64,000 bases of DNA from Clostridiales bacterium (GCA_029268065.1 JAJUHC010000004.1:62001-126000); one strand, 5' to 3'; positions 28,797-38,758 are shown, counted from the stretch's first letter. A program made the numbers and translations. The notes: generated by a model not told the origin, from the letters alone.

Positions 28797-29156
28797 TTGC
28801 TCACTTCCGCGGAAGTAATGAAACTTATCGTAAAAGCCCTGGACTCAAAAAAAGCCGATGATATCAAAGTTTTGAGAACCGATAAAATAACGATCCTCGC
28901 TGATTATTTCGTCATTTGCACGGCGACTTCCTCAACGCACGTCAAAACGCTCGCCGAAGAGGCGGATAGGCTTCTCAGCGAAAATGGGGAGCCGCCTTTA
29001 AGAACCGAGGGGTACCGCGGGGGAGGATGGGTCCTTGTTGACTTTGGCTGCGTCGTTGTGCACATTTTCACGGACGAAACCCGGAAGTTTTACGGACTTG
29101 AGCGGCTTTGGGGAGATGCCGAGCAGATCGACATATCCGGCATTATTACGGAATGA
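28797..29156 (+). CDS. rsfS: Ribosomal silencing factor RsfS
   Basis: 119-aa protein binding uL14 on the 50S subunit and blocking subunit joining under nutrient limitation. LADYFVICTATSSTHVK and GWVLVDFGCVVVHIFT..TRKFY are the family blocks. TTG 28797 was chosen because GGGAGG (28784-28789) is 7 bases upstream and an upstream start would overlap the LCP gene. It ends 63 bases before leuS. Confidence 0.93.
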   Translation: MLTSAEVMKLIVKALDSKKADDIKVLRTDKITILADYFVICTATSSTHVKTLAEEADRLLSENGEPPLRTEGYRGGGWVLVDFGCVVVHIFTDETRKFYGLERLWGDAEQIDISGIITE

Positions 29157-29162
29157 TTTTTT

Positions 29163-29188
29163 AGCGGAGGATAAAGAATCCCTCCGCT
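29163..29188 (+). other. Hairpin in the leuS leader
   Basis: AGCGGAGG (29163-29170) pairs with CCTCCGCT (29181-29188) around a ten-base loop. No U-tract follows. It lies between rsfS and leuS. The leuS start itself has only a weak Shine-Dalgarno sequence, so the hairpin may affect mRNA stability or translation. I saw no T-box consensus in the 63-base gap. Confidence 0.4.
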
Positions 29189-29219
29189 CCAACATAATCT
29201 CAGAAAAGATGTGTAACAG

Positions 29220-31640
29220 ATGAAATACGATTTCGGTACGATAGAAAAAAAGTGGCAGAAGATTTGGGAAGAAAAGAAGTGCTATGCCGCGTCCAATACG
29301 AGCGAAAAGCAGAAATTTTACGCGCTGATAGAGTTTCCGTACCCGTCGGGCGAGGGACTGCACGTCGGACACCCGAGACCCTATACCGCGATGGACATCG
29401 TCGCGAGAAAACGCCGCATGCAGGGCTTCAACGTCCTTTTTCCGATTGGATACGACGCCTTCGGACTTCCGACGGAAAACTATGCCATAAAGCATAAGAT
29501 GCACCCGCGCGAGGTCACAAAGCGAAATATCGCGCGGTTCACCTCCCAGCTTAAGATGCTTGGGTACAGCTTCGATTGGGACCGCGTCATCGACACTACC
29601 GATCCTGATTACTATAAGTGGACGCAGTGGATATTCATCAAGCTTTTTGAAAACGGGCTCGCCTACAAGGCAAAGATACCTGTCAACTGGTGCACCTCCT
29701 GCAAGTGCGTCCTTGCTAACGAAGAGGTGGTGGACGGAGTCTGCGAGCGCTGCGGCAGCGAGGTGGTAAGGAAGGAAAAGAGCCAGTGGATGCTGAAAAT
29801 AACGGCCTACGCCGAGCGTCTCATAAACGATCTTGACGGTCTCGATTTTATAGAGCGGGTAAAGATCCAGCAGAAGAACTGGATAGGCCGATCCACGGGA
29901 GCGGAGGTTGACTTTGCCACGACCGCGGGCGATACCCTTCGGGTTTTCACGACACGTCCGGATACGCTTTTCGGGGCGACCTATATGGTAATGTCGCCGG
30001 AGCACGCCCTGCTTGAGAAGTGGTTCCCGCTTTTTAAGAACAAGGAAGAAATATCCGCCTATCAGGAGGCGGCAGCAAGAAAATCGGATTTTGAGCGCAC
30101 TGAGATGGCAAAGGATAAGACCGGCGTCGAGCTTAAAGGCGTAAGAGCGATCAATCCCGTTACCGGCAATGAGATCCCGATATTCATATCCGATTATGTG
30201 CTCGCGACATACGGCACCGGCGCGATAATGGCTGTCCCCGGACATGACGAAAGAGACTGGGAGTTTGCAAAGAAGTTCGGGCTGCCGATTATCGAGGTGG
30301 TAAAGGGCGGAAATATTGAGGAAGCCGCGTTCACCGACTGCCAGACGGGCGTAATGGTGAATTCAGGGTTCCTGAACGGACTCACAGTTGAGGACGCAAA
30401 GCTTAAAATTACGGAGTGGCTCAGCGGCAAAGGCCTCGGAGAGAAGAAGGTAAACTACAAGCTGCGCGACTGGGTTTTTAGCCGCCAGCGCTATTGGGGG
30501 GAGCCGATCCCGCTGGTTTTCTGCGAAAAATGCGGGTGGGTGCCCATTCCCGAGAAGGAACTGCCGCTGCTTCTTCCGGAGGTCGAGTCGTATGAGACGA
30601 CAGATAACGGAGAGTCGCCGCTGTCGGCGATGAAGGACTGGGTCGAAACCTCCTGCCCGTCCTGCGGAGCTCCGGCCAAGCGGGAAACCGACACAATGCC
30701 GCAATGGGCGGGCTCCTCATGGTACTTTCTGCGCTATATGGATCCGCACAACAGCAGCGCTCTCGTCGGAAAAGAAGCGGTAGATTATTGGAACAGGGTG
30801 GACTGGTACAACGGAGGCATGGAGCATACCACGCTGCACCTGCTCTATTCGCGGTTCTGGCATAAGTTTCTTTATGATATCGGAGTCGTTCCGACCTCCG
30901 AGCCCTATTCCAAGAGAACCAGCCACGGCATGATACTGGGCGAGGGCGGAGAGAAAATGTCGAAATCCAGGGGCAATGTCGTAAACCCCAACGACATAGT
31001 GGACGAGTTCGGAGCGGACACCCTGCGGCTTTACATCATGTTCATCGGAGATTTTGAAAAGGCCGCTCCATGGTCATCCACGGCAGTAAAGGGCTGCAAG
31101 CGCTTTCTTGACAGAGTGTGGAATCTCGGAGAGAGGGTGATGGATTCCCCGGACAGCGGGTATTCGCCGGAAAACGAGTCGGCAATAAACCACACCATTA
31201 AAAAGGTCGGCGAAGATATCGAAAGCATGAAATTTAATACCGCGATAGCAAGCCTGATGTCGCTCGTGAACGAGCTGTCAGACAAGGGCTGCAGCAAAGC
31301 CGACGTTAAAACGCTTGTATGTCTGCTGAGCCCCTTCGCGCCGCACATAGCCGAGGAGCTCTGGGAGATGCTGGGTGGAAAAGGCCTTTGCTGCGAGCAG
31401 CCCTGGCCTTCATACGATGAAAGCAAAATGGTGGATGCGACGAAGGTGATTGCGGTTCAGATAAACGGAAAGCTCAAAACAACTGTAACAGCTCCGACTG
31501 ACTGCGCGGACGCCGAGCTGACCGCGCTCGCCCTCTCCGACGAAAAGGTAAGACGCGCAACGGAGGGCATGGAGCTTTCCAAAACAATCATAGTAAAGAA
31601 TAAACTTATTAATTTGATTATCAAACCGCAAAGGTCTTGA
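29220..31640 (+). CDS. leuS: Leucyl-tRNA synthetase
   Basis: 806-aa class I synthetase. The HIGH motif is HVGH in [16 protein letters not shown], and KMSKS is in [11 protein letters not shown] zinc-binding segment [13 protein letters not shown] is at about residues 158-180. The CP1 editing domain ([36 protein letters not shown]) is intact. The C-terminal anticodon-binding helical domain and a short LeuRS tail follow. Length is typical of bacterial LeuRS. The stop codon lies inside the -35 box of the rpsU promoter. Confidence 0.97.
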   Translation: MKYDFGTIEKKWQKIWEEKKCYAASNTSEKQKFYALIEFPYPSGEGLHVGHPRPYTAMDIVARKRRMQGFNVLFPIGYDAFGLPTENYAIKHKMHPREVTKRNIARFTSQLKMLGYSFDWDRVIDTTDPDYYKWTQWIFIKLFENGLAYKAKIPVNWCTSCKCVLANEEVVDGVCERCGSEVVRKEKSQWMLKITAYAERLINDLDGLDFIERVKIQQKNWIGRSTGAEVDFATTAGDTLRVFTTRPDTLFGATYMVMSPEHALLEKWFPLFKNKEEISAYQEAAARKSDFERTEMAKDKTGVELKGVRAINPVTGNEIPIFISDYVLATYGTGAIMAVPGHDERDWEFAKKFGLPIIEVVKGGNIEEAAFTDCQTGVMVNSGFLNGLTVEDAKLKITEWLSGKGLGEKKVNYKLRDWVFSRQRYWGEPIPLVFCEKCGWVPIPEKELPLLLPEVESYETTDNGESPLSAMKDWVETSCPSCGAPAKRETDTMPQWAGSSWYFLRYMDPHNSSALVGKEAVDYWNRVDWYNGGMEHTTLHLLYSRFWHKFLYDIGVVPTSEPYSKRTSHGMILGEGGEKMSKSRGNVVNPNDIVDEFGADTLRLYIMFIGDFEKAAPWSSTAVKGCKRFLDRVWNLGERVMDSPDSGYSPENESAINHTIKKVGEDIESMKFNTAIASLMSLVNELSDKGCSKADVKTLVCLLSPFAPHIAEELWEMLGGKGLCCEQPWPSYDESKMVDATKVIAVQINGKLKTTVTAPTDCADAELTALALSDEKVRRATEGMELSKTIIVKNKLINLIIKPQRS

Positions 31641-31665
31641 CAATAAGCTGGTATTATTTTATAAT
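31637..31665 (+). promoter_or_regulatory. Consensus promoter for rpsU, overlapping the leuS stop
   Basis: TTGACA (31637-31642), 17-base spacer, TATAAT (31660-31665). The -35 box contains the leuS TGA (31638-31640). It is a perfect consensus followed about 70 bases later by rpsU. Confidence 0.88.
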
Positions 31666-31733
31666 ACCCCTGTGAAGCCATAACATGGCCCTTAAAGCGC
31701 CGGTTTTCGGCGTATTTGGAGGGAGGGAAGCTA

Positions 31734-31919
31734 ATGTCGGAAGTTCATGTAAAGGATAATGAGTCGCTGGACAGCGCGCTTAAGCGTTTCAAGCGCAGTT
31801 GTGCTAAGGCCGGAGTGCTGTCTGATCTCAGAAAGAAAGAATATTATCAGAGTCCAAGTGTAAAGCGCCGTAAGAAATCTGAGGCGGCGAGGAAGAACAA
31901 GAATAAGAAGTATTTTTAG
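31734..31919 (+). CDS. rpsU: 30S ribosomal protein S21
   Basis: 61-aa very basic protein; [16 protein letters not shown] is the diagnostic N-terminal block and the tail is Lys/Arg-rich ([16 protein letters not shown]). ATG 31734 was chosen with GGAGGGAGG at 31719-31727 upstream, and an upstream in-frame ATG rejected. It is a single-gene unit: a perfect promoter before it and an intrinsic terminator immediately after it. Confidence 0.96.
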   Translation: MSEVHVKDNESLDSALKRFKRSCAKAGVLSDLRKKEYYQSPSVKRRKKSEAARKNKNKKYF

Positions 31920-31925
31920 AAATCG

Positions 31926-31956
31926 TTCGGGCTGTCGTGTGGCAGCCCGAATTTTT
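31926..31956 (+). terminator. Intrinsic terminator after rpsU
   Basis: TTCGGGCTG (31926-31934) pairs with CAGCCCGAA (31943-31951) around an eight-base loop, followed by TTTTT. Confidence 0.9.
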
Positions 31957-32021
31957 CAATCGTGATATACTTGTTGCGTGCGGAAGGAAGCGGTGATAAA
32001 CTGATTTTTGGAATTACGCAT

Positions 32022-32756
32022 TCAGAGGCTGTTCAGAAATCCCTTTATTTCGCCGTATAAAAACATGGCCTTGCTGATTTTAAGGCTTTCAGCGACGGAC
32101 AGCTTGCTTTTTATGCTTCCAAGGTTGTCAAAAAGAATAAAGTGCGTTTCACCCTTTTCCGTGTAGAAGAAATAGTGGCAGCAAAGCTCCGGCGAGAAGA
32201 ACTGAGCGGGAGCGAGCCGCTCGGTCAGCCTTGAAAACTCTTCCCTGGAGACATCTCTGCCCTCACCGTCGGGAGCCGGTAGCACGAAATCCTTGCAGAT
32301 GCGTTCTACGTCCAGCACCACCCTCTCGGCGCCGAAGGACTCGGACGCCTCGCAGAGGCGTCTCCTGAGCGTGCCGCCCGACAATGCGGTGGAAACTAGT
32401 ACCCACGCATGCTTATACCTGCTTCCGAGCTCCTCGTGAACCATCAGACGCAGTTTTTTTTCTGATAAAGCCGGGGATAATCTGTCAAGCAGGGCTTCCG
32501 ACCTGAAATTTGCAAATACTCCGGTAAAATTAAAGCTCCTGCACTCAGCCATAATATCGGAAACCGTTTCACCGTAAAAAGGCGGCTCCTCCGTTTCGGC
32601 GCTGATTATCATATATCCGCGGCCGGCGTGGGTGGCCGGTTCGGCGCGGTACAGCCTGCCGTCCTCTCCGATTTTATAAGACGAATAGGCAATGGGAAGC
32701 TTTATACCCGCCGCATTTTTTGCCTCGTCGGGCTCAATCGCGATAATATACTGCAT
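32022..32756 (-). CDS. Hypothetical protein (244 aa)
   Basis: I do not recognise this protein. It has no signal peptide or transmembrane helix, so it is probably cytosolic. The middle alternates hydrophobic strands and amphipathic helices (GVFANF, KLRLMVHEELG, HAWVLVSTALSGG, ERVVLDVERICKDF), which would fit a TIM-barrel-like or other alpha/beta fold. That is only an impression. It is divergent from yqeG with a 63-base gap. Codon and base use look like the neighbours. It is called real because of its length, the absence of a competing plus-strand gene, and an in-frame ATG at 32756. Confidence 0.7.
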   Translation of the reverse strand: MQYIIAIEPDEAKNAAGIKLPIAYSSYKIGEDGRLYRAEPATHAGRGYMIISAETEEPPFYGETVSDIMAECRSFNFTGVFANFRSEALLDRLSPALSEKKLRLMVHEELGSRYKHAWVLVSTALSGGTLRRRLCEASESFGAERVVLDVERICKDFVLPAPDGEGRDVSREEFSRLTERLAPAQFFSPELCCHYFFYTEKGETHFILFDNLGSIKSKLSVAESLKISKAMFLYGEIKGFLNSL

Positions 32757-32819
32757 GTTGGGACACCCGCCTTTAAATAACGTCTGTTTTAATTTATGAT
32801 AATCTCAAGCGAGGTATGT

Positions 32820-33326
32820 ATGTTTGAAAAGCTCATTCCTTCAATCAGGCTCGGAAGCATATTCGAGATAACCCCGGAGCTTTTACTGAAAAGAAATATA
32901 AGGCTGCTTATGCTGGACCTCGACAACACGCTCGCTCCGTACAGGGATTCGAAGCCCTCCGTGAGGCTTATGGACTGGAAAGACGGTCTTGTTTCATCGG
33001 GTGTCAGACTGGTCATAGTATCGAATACGAAATCGGACAGGGCAAAAAACTTCTCTGCGGATCTGGGAATCCCTTACGTCGACCGTGCGAGGAAGCCGAT
33101 GACAAAAAAGGTGCTCGAGGTAATGAAGGAAACGGGCTTCAGACCGGAGGAATCCGCGCTGGCGGGCGATCAGATATTCACGGACGTATGGTGCGCCAAC
33201 CGCGCGGGAGCGCTGTCAATAGTAGTTAGGCCCCTGGAGCTGACAAATGCGTTTTTTCTGCTCAGATACTGGGCGGAGTATGTTTTCAGGCGGCTTGCGC
33301 CAAATCACGATAAGGAAGGAAAATAA
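32820..33326 (+). CDS. yqeG: YqeG family HAD IIIA-type phosphatase
   Basis: 168-aa HAD-superfamily hydrolase. The nucleophile motif LDLDNTLAPY (DXDXT) is near residue 31. Motif II is LVIVSNT, and the acidic motif is LAGDQIFTDVWCANRAG. Homologues include mitochondrial PTPMT-like phosphatidylglycerophosphatases (Gep4 type), so dephosphorylation of phosphatidylglycerophosphate is possible; pgsA is in this window at 40.7 kb. ATG 32820 has GAGG 5 bases upstream. The stop overlaps the next gene by one base (TAATG). Confidence 0.88.
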   Translation: MFEKLIPSIRLGSIFEITPELLLKRNIRLLMLDLDNTLAPYRDSKPSVRLMDWKDGLVSSGVRLVIVSNTKSDRAKNFSADLGIPYVDRARKPMTKKVLEVMKETGFRPEESALAGDQIFTDVWCANRAGALSIVVRPLELTNAFFLLRYWAEYVFRRLAPNHDKEGK

Positions 33327-34393
33327 TGAACAGGATTGAAAAAATCAGGTCTAAATTCGACGAATATGAAATAGACGCGCTCCTCATAACGACGGATGAG
33401 AACCGCAGGTACGCCGTGGGCTTTCATTCTACGGACGGCGCTGTTCTGATAACGAGGGACGGAGCGTATCTTTTTGTCGATTCGAGATATATTGAAGCCG
33501 CAAACAGAGCGGTTTCGGGCGCTTCGGTTCAGCTTGTCGACCGTGAAAATACATACAAAGAGCGCATTAGATCGGCGCTGGCCGAAGGCGTCCGCTCCGC
33601 GATAGGCTTCGAGGACGCCTCCATGAGCTATGCGGATTTTATGAAATACAGCGACATGATTGATTCGCCTTTAAAGCCCGCGTCGTCCCTGCTCACGGAG
33701 CTCCGCCGCTCGAAGGACGAAAGCGAGATAAAGGAGCTTATTGCGGCGCAGCGCATTGCCGAGAAGGCTTACAAGGATGTACTGGGACTTATAAAGCCCG
33801 GCGTTTCGGAGTTGGATATCGCCGCCGAGCTTACTTATAGAATGCTTAAACACGGAGGGGAAAAGAATTCCTTCGATCCTATTGTGCTTACGGGGGCGAA
33901 TACAAGCATGCCGCACGGGCAGCCGGGGAGCACGAGAATAAAGCCGGGGGACTTTGTCACCATGGATTTCGGATGCCAGCGCAACGGATATTGCTCGGAT
34001 ATGACGAGAACGGTGGCGGTAGGGCATGCGGACGACGAGATGAGGAAGGTCTATGACACCGTTCTGAGGGCGCAGGCTGCGGGTATAAGCGCGGCGCGGG
34101 AAGGTGCGAAAGGGCGCGATATCGACGGCGCGGCGAGAAGGGTGATCGAGCAGGCGGGCTACGGACCCTGCTTCGGGCACAGCTTTGGACACGGCGTAGG
34201 ACTAATGATACACGAGGAGCCGACGGCATCGCCTTCATCTGAAGCAAAAATGCCGGGCGGAGCCGTAATATCCGCCGAGCCGGGGATATACATTGAGAAC
34301 CGCTTCGGGGTCCGGATAGAGGATGTGATAATAATCAGGGAAGGCGGCTGCGAGAACATCACCCTAGCGGAAAAGGAGCTTCTGATTATTTGA
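33326..34393 (+). CDS. M24 family Xaa-Pro aminopeptidase/dipeptidase
   Basis: 355-aa creatinase-fold peptidase acting on X-Pro bonds. An N-terminal creatinase-like domain (about 1-125) precedes the pita-bread catalytic domain. Metal ligands are visible: Asp in MDFGCQ, Asp in CSDMTRT, His in GHGVGLMIHE, Glu in SAEPGIY and Glu in VRIEDV. All five are kept. In many Bacillota this gene is next to efp; here it follows yqeG and precedes a methyltransferase with its own promoter. Confidence 0.92.
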   Translation: MNRIEKIRSKFDEYEIDALLITTDENRRYAVGFHSTDGAVLITRDGAYLFVDSRYIEAANRAVSGASVQLVDRENTYKERIRSALAEGVRSAIGFEDASMSYADFMKYSDMIDSPLKPASSLLTELRRSKDESEIKELIAAQRIAEKAYKDVLGLIKPGVSELDIAAELTYRMLKHGGEKNSFDPIVLTGANTSMPHGQPGSTRIKPGDFVTMDFGCQRNGYCSDMTRTVAVGHADDEMRKVYDTVLRAQAAGISAAREGAKGRDIDGAARRVIEQAGYGPCFGHSFGHGVGLMIHEEPTASPSSEAKMPGGAVISAEPGIYIENRFGVRIEDVIIIREGGCENITLAEKELLII

Positions 34394-34436
34394 TAAACAG
34401 CTTGTCGGGCAATTGATTGACGCATTAATATATTAT

Positions 34437-34465
34437 TTGACGGCTAAATATACAGATGATATAAT
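34437..34465 (+). promoter_or_regulatory. Promoter for the methyltransferase gene
   Basis: TTGACG (34437-34442), 17-base spacer, TATAAT (34460-34465), 32 bases before the ATG at 34498. Confidence 0.78.
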
Positions 34466-34497
34466 ACTGCATTAATATTCTAAAAAGGAGCGCAGAT

Positions 34498-35358
34498 ATG
34501 TGGCTCGCAGATAAGTGGAAGGATTTCGAACTCATCGATTGCTCAAGGGGAGAGAAGCTTGAGCGCTGGGGCAGCGAAATTCTTGTCAGGCCGGATCCCC
34601 AGGCAATTTGGGATACTCCACGGGTACATCCGGGCTGGCAGAGGCATTCGGCCAGATATACGCGTTCGTCTTCGGGCGGCGGAAGCTGGGAAAAGCACAG
34701 GCTTCCTGAAAGCTGGCAGATAAGCTACGGCAATCTTGTTTTCAACGTCAAACCCATGAACTTCAAGCATACGGGTCTTTTTCCCGAGCAAAGCACAAAC
34801 TGGGATTTTATTTCCGACAGGATCTGCAAGGCCGGCAGACCCTTGAACGTCCTGAATCTTTTTGCATACACGGGCGCGGCGACGGCGGCCGCTGCAGCCG
34901 CGGGCGCCTCCGTCTGTCATGTAGACGCCGCAAAGGGCATGGTAAGCTGGGCCAAGGAGAACGCAAGGGCATCGGGACTCTCGGAAAAGCCTATCCGTTG
35001 GATAATCGACGACTGCGTCAAGTTCGTTGAGCGTGAAATAAGGCGCGGAAAGCGTTATGACGCGTTGATTATGGATCCGCCGTCATATGGAAGAGGCCCT
35101 TCGGGTGAAATATGGAAGTTTGAAGATAATATTTTTCCCTTTGTAAGGCTCTGCGCGGACATTTTGAGCGAGGACCCCTGCTTTGTAATAATCAATTCCT
35201 ATACGACCGGCATCTCTCCATCGGCTTTGACCTATATAGGCGAAACCGTTTTTACAAAACGCTTCGGCGGACGGGGAGAAAGCGAGGAGCTCGGCATACC
35301 CGTCACGGCAAGCGGTCTTGCGCTGCCCTGCGGCGCGTCTTACCGATGGGAAAAATGA
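34498..35358 (+). CDS. Class I SAM-dependent RNA methyltransferase (COG1092-like)
   Basis: 286-aa Rossmann methyltransferase. SAM motif I is LNLFAYTGAATAAAAAAG, with VDAAKGMVSWAKENA as motif II and the catalytic-type DPPSYGRG at about residue 197. This resembles the 23S rRNA C5-cytosine or guanine-N2 methyltransferases of the RlmI/RlmK group, but without their N-terminal PUA domain. The N-terminal about 95 residues form a different small domain rich in Trp. Target unknown. It has a clear promoter and is followed by the ecf genes after 41 bases. Confidence 0.8.
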   Translation: MWLADKWKDFELIDCSRGEKLERWGSEILVRPDPQAIWDTPRVHPGWQRHSARYTRSSSGGGSWEKHRLPESWQISYGNLVFNVKPMNFKHTGLFPEQSTNWDFISDRICKAGRPLNVLNLFAYTGAATAAAAAAGASVCHVDAAKGMVSWAKENARASGLSEKPIRWIIDDCVKFVEREIRRGKRYDALIMDPPSYGRGPSGEIWKFEDNIFPFVRLCADILSEDPCFVIINSYTTGISPSALTYIGETVFTKRFGGRGESEELGIPVTASGLALPCGASYRWEK

Positions 35359-35399
35359 CCGAACTGATTTCAAGCGCGGTTTGAGAAACGGTAACTGAT

Positions 35400-36242
35400 A
35401 TGAGTGACATTATCAAGATCGAAAATTTGACATACTCCTATGTGACTGAAGATGGGAAGAACTCCCTCGCACTGGATCACATTGACCTCAGCGTTGAGGA
35501 GGGCTCTTTTGTCGCAATCCTTGGCCATAACGGATCGGGAAAGTCAACGCTTGCAAAGCACATGAACGCGATTCTGCTCCCCGAGGGCGGAAAGGTTTAT
35601 GTTGCCGGCATGGACACCTCCGACGAGAGCCTTATTATCGAAATACGCCGTCAGATAGGCATGGTTTTTCAGAACCCGGACAATCAGATGGTGGCGAACG
35701 TCGTAGAGGAGGACGTGGCCTTCGGACCCGAAAATCTCGGCATAGAACCCGGAGAGATACGACAGCGGGTCGACGACGCGCTGAAGCAGGTGGGCATGTT
35801 TGAATTCCGCACCCACGCTCCGCACCTGCTTTCCGGCGGACAGAAGCAGCGGATAGCCATAGCGGGAATCATCGCGATGCGTCCCAGATGCATAGTGCTG
35901 GACGAGCCGACCGCCATGCTGGACCCCGTGGGCCGCGAGGAGGTAATCAGAACCATACATGGGCTAAACCGCCAAAATGGGATAACCGTGGTGCTCATCA
36001 CCCACCATATGAAGGAGACTATTGACGCTGACAGGCTTCTCGTAATGAAGGACGGGCGCATAGTAGCCGACGGCGCGCCCTGCGAGGTTTTCAGAAACGT
36101 GCGTGGGCTGAAGGAGATAGGGCTGGACGTTCCCGAAACTACGGAGCTTATTTACCAGCTTAACAAAGAAGGCTTTAACCTTCCGCTTGAGGCTTTAACG
36201 GTAGAGGAGTGCTCAAGGGCGATATACGCCGTCTTATCATAG
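35400..36242 (+). CDS. ecfA1: Energy-coupling factor transporter ATPase EcfA1
   Basis: One of two ATPases powering group II ECF vitamin importers. Walker A is [10 protein letters not shown]-loop [27 protein letters not shown], signature LSGGQKQR, Walker [14 protein letters not shown] and H-loop ITHHM. The Q-loop extension QNPDNQ is the ECF hallmark. At 280 aa the length is typical. It begins the ecfA1-ecfA2-ecfT group. Confidence 0.94.
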   Translation: MSDIIKIENLTYSYVTEDGKNSLALDHIDLSVEEGSFVAILGHNGSGKSTLAKHMNAILLPEGGKVYVAGMDTSDESLIIEIRRQIGMVFQNPDNQMVANVVEEDVAFGPENLGIEPGEIRQRVDDALKQVGMFEFRTHAPHLLSGGQKQRIAIAGIIAMRPRCIVLDEPTAMLDPVGREEVIRTIHGLNRQNGITVVLITHHMKETIDADRLLVMKDGRIVADGAPCEVFRNVRGLKEIGLDVPETTELIYQLNKEGFNLPLEALTVEECSRAIYAVLS

Positions 36243-36317
36243 GGGATGACCTGCCCGTGTGCGGGAAAAGGCGCGCCGCCTTTAATGGCATCCACCACTA
36301 AAAAAGGATTGAATTCA

Positions 36318-37184
36318 TTGGTACCTATATTAAAAACGGAAGGCCTTTGTCACAGATACAGCGTCGGCACACCCTTTGAGCGCGCGGCGATAGAGGACGT
36401 GAATTTTGAGGCGAAACGCGGCGAGTTCATAGGCATCATCGGTCACACGGGATCGGGGAAATCCACGTTTATTCAGCACCTCAACGGACTGCTTAAGCCG
36501 ACTGATGGCAGGGTGTATTACGAAGGCAGGGATATATGGGAAAGCAAGGCCGCGACGCTCGAAACGCGCTTTAAGGTGGGTATTGTGTTTCAATATCCCG
36601 AATATCAGCTTTTCGAGGAAACGGTTTACAAAGATATTGCGTTCGGACCTAAAAATATGAAGATTTCTGACGATGAAATAGACATGCGTGTGCGCGAGGC
36701 GGCCGAATTCGTCGGAATCGACAGAGAGCTTCTCGAGAGATCGCCATTTGACCTCTCTGGGGGGCAGAAGCGGCGCGTCGCGATCGCCGGAGTCATAGCA
36801 ATGGGGCCGAGCGTCCTTGTCCTTGACGAGCCCGGAGCCGGGCTTGACCCGCGCGGCAGGGAAAGCGTCCTTGAAAACATAAGGCGGTACCATGACGCCA
36901 CGAACGCGACCGTTATTATGGTCACCCACAGCATGGAGGAAATCGCCTCGACAGTTGACAGGATTGTCGTTTTCAATCAGGGCAGGATAGCCATGAACGG
37001 AACTCCGAGGGACGTTTTCTCGCGCGGCGACGAGCTTGAAGCAATGGGCCTTTCGGTGCCCGAGGTGACAAGGATAGCAAAGCGTTTAAGGGAGCTTGGC
37101 CTGCCTGTCGACACCTCCGTTTATACCATAGAGCAGTTGAAGAGCATTTTGCTTTCGCTGAAAGGGGGCGGAAGGGGTGCTTAA
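36318..37184 (+). CDS. ecfA2: Energy-coupling factor transporter ATPase EcfA2
   Basis: Second ECF ATPase. Walker A is GHTGSGKST, Q-loop VFQYPEYQLFEETVYKDIAF, signature LSGGQKRRVA, Walker B VLVLDEPGAGLDP and H-loop VTHSM. TTG 36318 was chosen: the product then begins VPILKTEGLCHRY, matching homologues, with AAAGG upstream. The frame is open back to 36246 and an earlier TTG at 36309 is possible, so the start is moderately uncertain. It overlaps ecfT by 8 bases. Confidence 0.92.
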   Translation: MVPILKTEGLCHRYSVGTPFERAAIEDVNFEAKRGEFIGIIGHTGSGKSTFIQHLNGLLKPTDGRVYYEGRDIWESKAATLETRFKVGIVFQYPEYQLFEETVYKDIAFGPKNMKISDDEIDMRVREAAEFVGIDRELLERSPFDLSGGQKRRVAIAGVIAMGPSVLVLDEPGAGLDPRGRESVLENIRRYHDATNATVIMVTHSMEEIASTVDRIVVFNQGRIAMNGTPRDVFSRGDELEAMGLSVPEVTRIAKRLRELGLPVDTSVYTIEQLKSILLSLKGGGRGA

Positions 37185-37980
37185 GGACATTACGCTGGGG
37201 CAGTATTTTCCCGGAAACACCTTTATCCACCGTCTTGATCCGAGAACGAAGCTTATTATGAGCCTCGTGTATATCGTCTTGCTTTTTGTTGCGAAGGATT
37301 ACTTTTCCTATGGTTTGCTCTTCGCTTTTCTGGCGCTTATCATAGCCGTTTCCAAGGTAAGGCTTAAGATTATTTTAAAAGGCATGAAGCCGATACTCGT
37401 ACTGGTGGTCCTTACGGCCTTGATTAACCTGTTTTACACCCCCGGAAATACCGTTGCCAGTTTTTTGGTTCTGAAAATTACCGATGCCGGACTGAAAAAC
37501 GCTTTTCTGATGGTTATTCGGATAATGATGCTCATTGCGGGGACCTTTCTCCTGACATATACCACATCTCCCATAGACCTTACGGACGGACTCGAAAAGC
37601 TTTTAAATCCCCTCAAAAGGATTAAGGTGCCGGTACATGAGCTTTCCATGATGATGAGCATCGCCCTGAGATTTATACCGACGCTTATTGAAGAAACGGA
37701 TAAAATAATGAGCGCGCAGAAGGCAAGGGGTGCGGATTTTGAGACCGGCAATATAATTCAGCGGGCAAAGGCGCTGCTTCCGCTGCTCGTTCCGCTTTTC
37801 GTCAGCGCTTTTCGGCGCGCGGACGAGCTGGCCGTGGCGATGGAAAGCCGCTGTTATCACGGGGGGCAGGGGAGAACAAAAATGAAGCAGCTGATCATGA
37901 GACCGCGTGATTACCTGACCCTGGCGCTCGGCGTCCTGCTGACCGCCGGCACTGTGATACTGGCCCTGCTCGGGCTTTGA
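37177..37980 (+). CDS. ecfT: Energy-coupling factor transporter transmembrane protein EcfT
   Basis: 267-aa membrane scaffold linking EcfA1A2 to exchangeable substrate-binding S components. It has several transmembrane helices in the N-terminal two thirds, including FFSYGLLFAFLALIIA-type segments. The coupling helices carry the family motif ARG in SAQKARGADF and a related AMESRCY near the end. Start GTG 37177 is preceded by GGAAGGGG. No S component is present in the window, which is normal for group II ECF systems. Confidence 0.94.
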   Translation: MLKDITLGQYFPGNTFIHRLDPRTKLIMSLVYIVLLFVAKDYFSYGLLFAFLALIIAVSKVRLKIILKGMKPILVLVVLTALINLFYTPGNTVASFLVLKITDAGLKNAFLMVIRIMMLIAGTFLLTYTTSPIDLTDGLEKLLNPLKRIKVPVHELSMMMSIALRFIPTLIEETDKIMSAQKARGADFETGNIIQRAKALLPLLVPLFVSAFRRADELAVAMESRCYHGGQGRTKMKQLIMRPRDYLTLALGVLLTAGTVILALLGL

Positions 37981-37996
37981 GGGGGGCGGCGGACTT

Positions 37997-38758
37997 TTGC
38001 GCAACATCGCTATGAGGCTGATGTACGACGGTACACGCTACCACGGATGGCAGGTTCAGAAAAGCGAGATAACCGTAGCGGAAACGCTTGAAAAGGCGCT
38101 CAGCAAAATATGCTGCGCTCCGACGAAAATCGTGGGCTGCGGAAGGACCGACGCCGGGGTGCACGCTCTGAGCTACTGCGCGAACTTCAAAACCGAGTCG
38201 CGCATACCGACTGACAGGCTGCCTTTGGCCGTAAATGCCCTCATACCGGGGGACATAGCGGTTCTTGACGCCGTCGAAGCGCCCGGCGACTTCAACGCGA
38301 TACTTTCCTGCAAGAGGAAGGAATATACTTATGATATATACAATGCACGAATAAGGAACCCTATGTATGTCAACCGCGCTTATTTCTACCCGGTTCCGCT
38401 CGATGAGGGTACAATGGACAGGGCCGCGAAGGCTTTTGTGGGTACGCATGACTTCGCCGCGGTTCGTTCGGTAGGCACGGATGTAAAATCCACCGTCAGA
38501 ACGGTGTACTACTGCGACGTTACGAGGAAGGACGAACTCATAAAGATCAAAATATGCGCGGACGGCTTTCTTTACAATATGGTCCGGGCAATCGTCGGAA
38601 CGCTGATCTATGCCTCTCTGGGGAAGATCGCGCCCCGTGAGATCGAATCGATCCTCGAGACCCGCGACAGACGGCTTGCCGGACCTACGGTGCCTCCCGA
38701 GGGTCTTTATATGACAAGGGTATGGTACGACGGAGCGGTAGGGTTGATGATGGATTAA
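37997..38758 (+). CDS. truA: tRNA pseudouridine(38-40) synthase TruA
   Basis: 253-aa pseudouridine synthase modifying the anticodon stem. The catalytic Asp is in GCGRTDAGVHAL, and YDGTRYHGWQ is the N-terminal block. FLYNMVRAIVGTL is the C-terminal block. TTG 37997 follows GGGGGGCGG. It sits directly after ecfT, the same ecfA1-ecfA2-ecfT-truA order as in many Bacillota. Confidence 0.96.
   Translation: MRNIAMRLMYDGTRYHGWQVQKSEITVAETLEKALSKICCAPTKIVGCGRTDAGVHALSYCANFKTESRIPTDRLPLAVNALIPGDIAVLDAVEAPGDFNAILSCKRKEYTYDIYNARIRNPMYVNRAYFYPVPLDEGTMDRAAKAFVGTHDFAAVRSVGTDVKSTVRTVYYCDVTRKDELIKIKICADGFLYNMVRAIVGTLIYASLGKIAPREIESILETRDRRLAGPTVPPEGLYMTRVWYDGAVGLMMD

Noticed and set aside
29157-29219. T-box leader before leuS
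   Set aside because: The gap is only 63 bases, far too short for a T-box, and no T-box sequence was seen.
28998-30245. Long open frame of 415 codons on the minus strand
   Set aside because: It is antisense to leuS and rsfS, both certain genes; no domain or ribosome binding site supports it.
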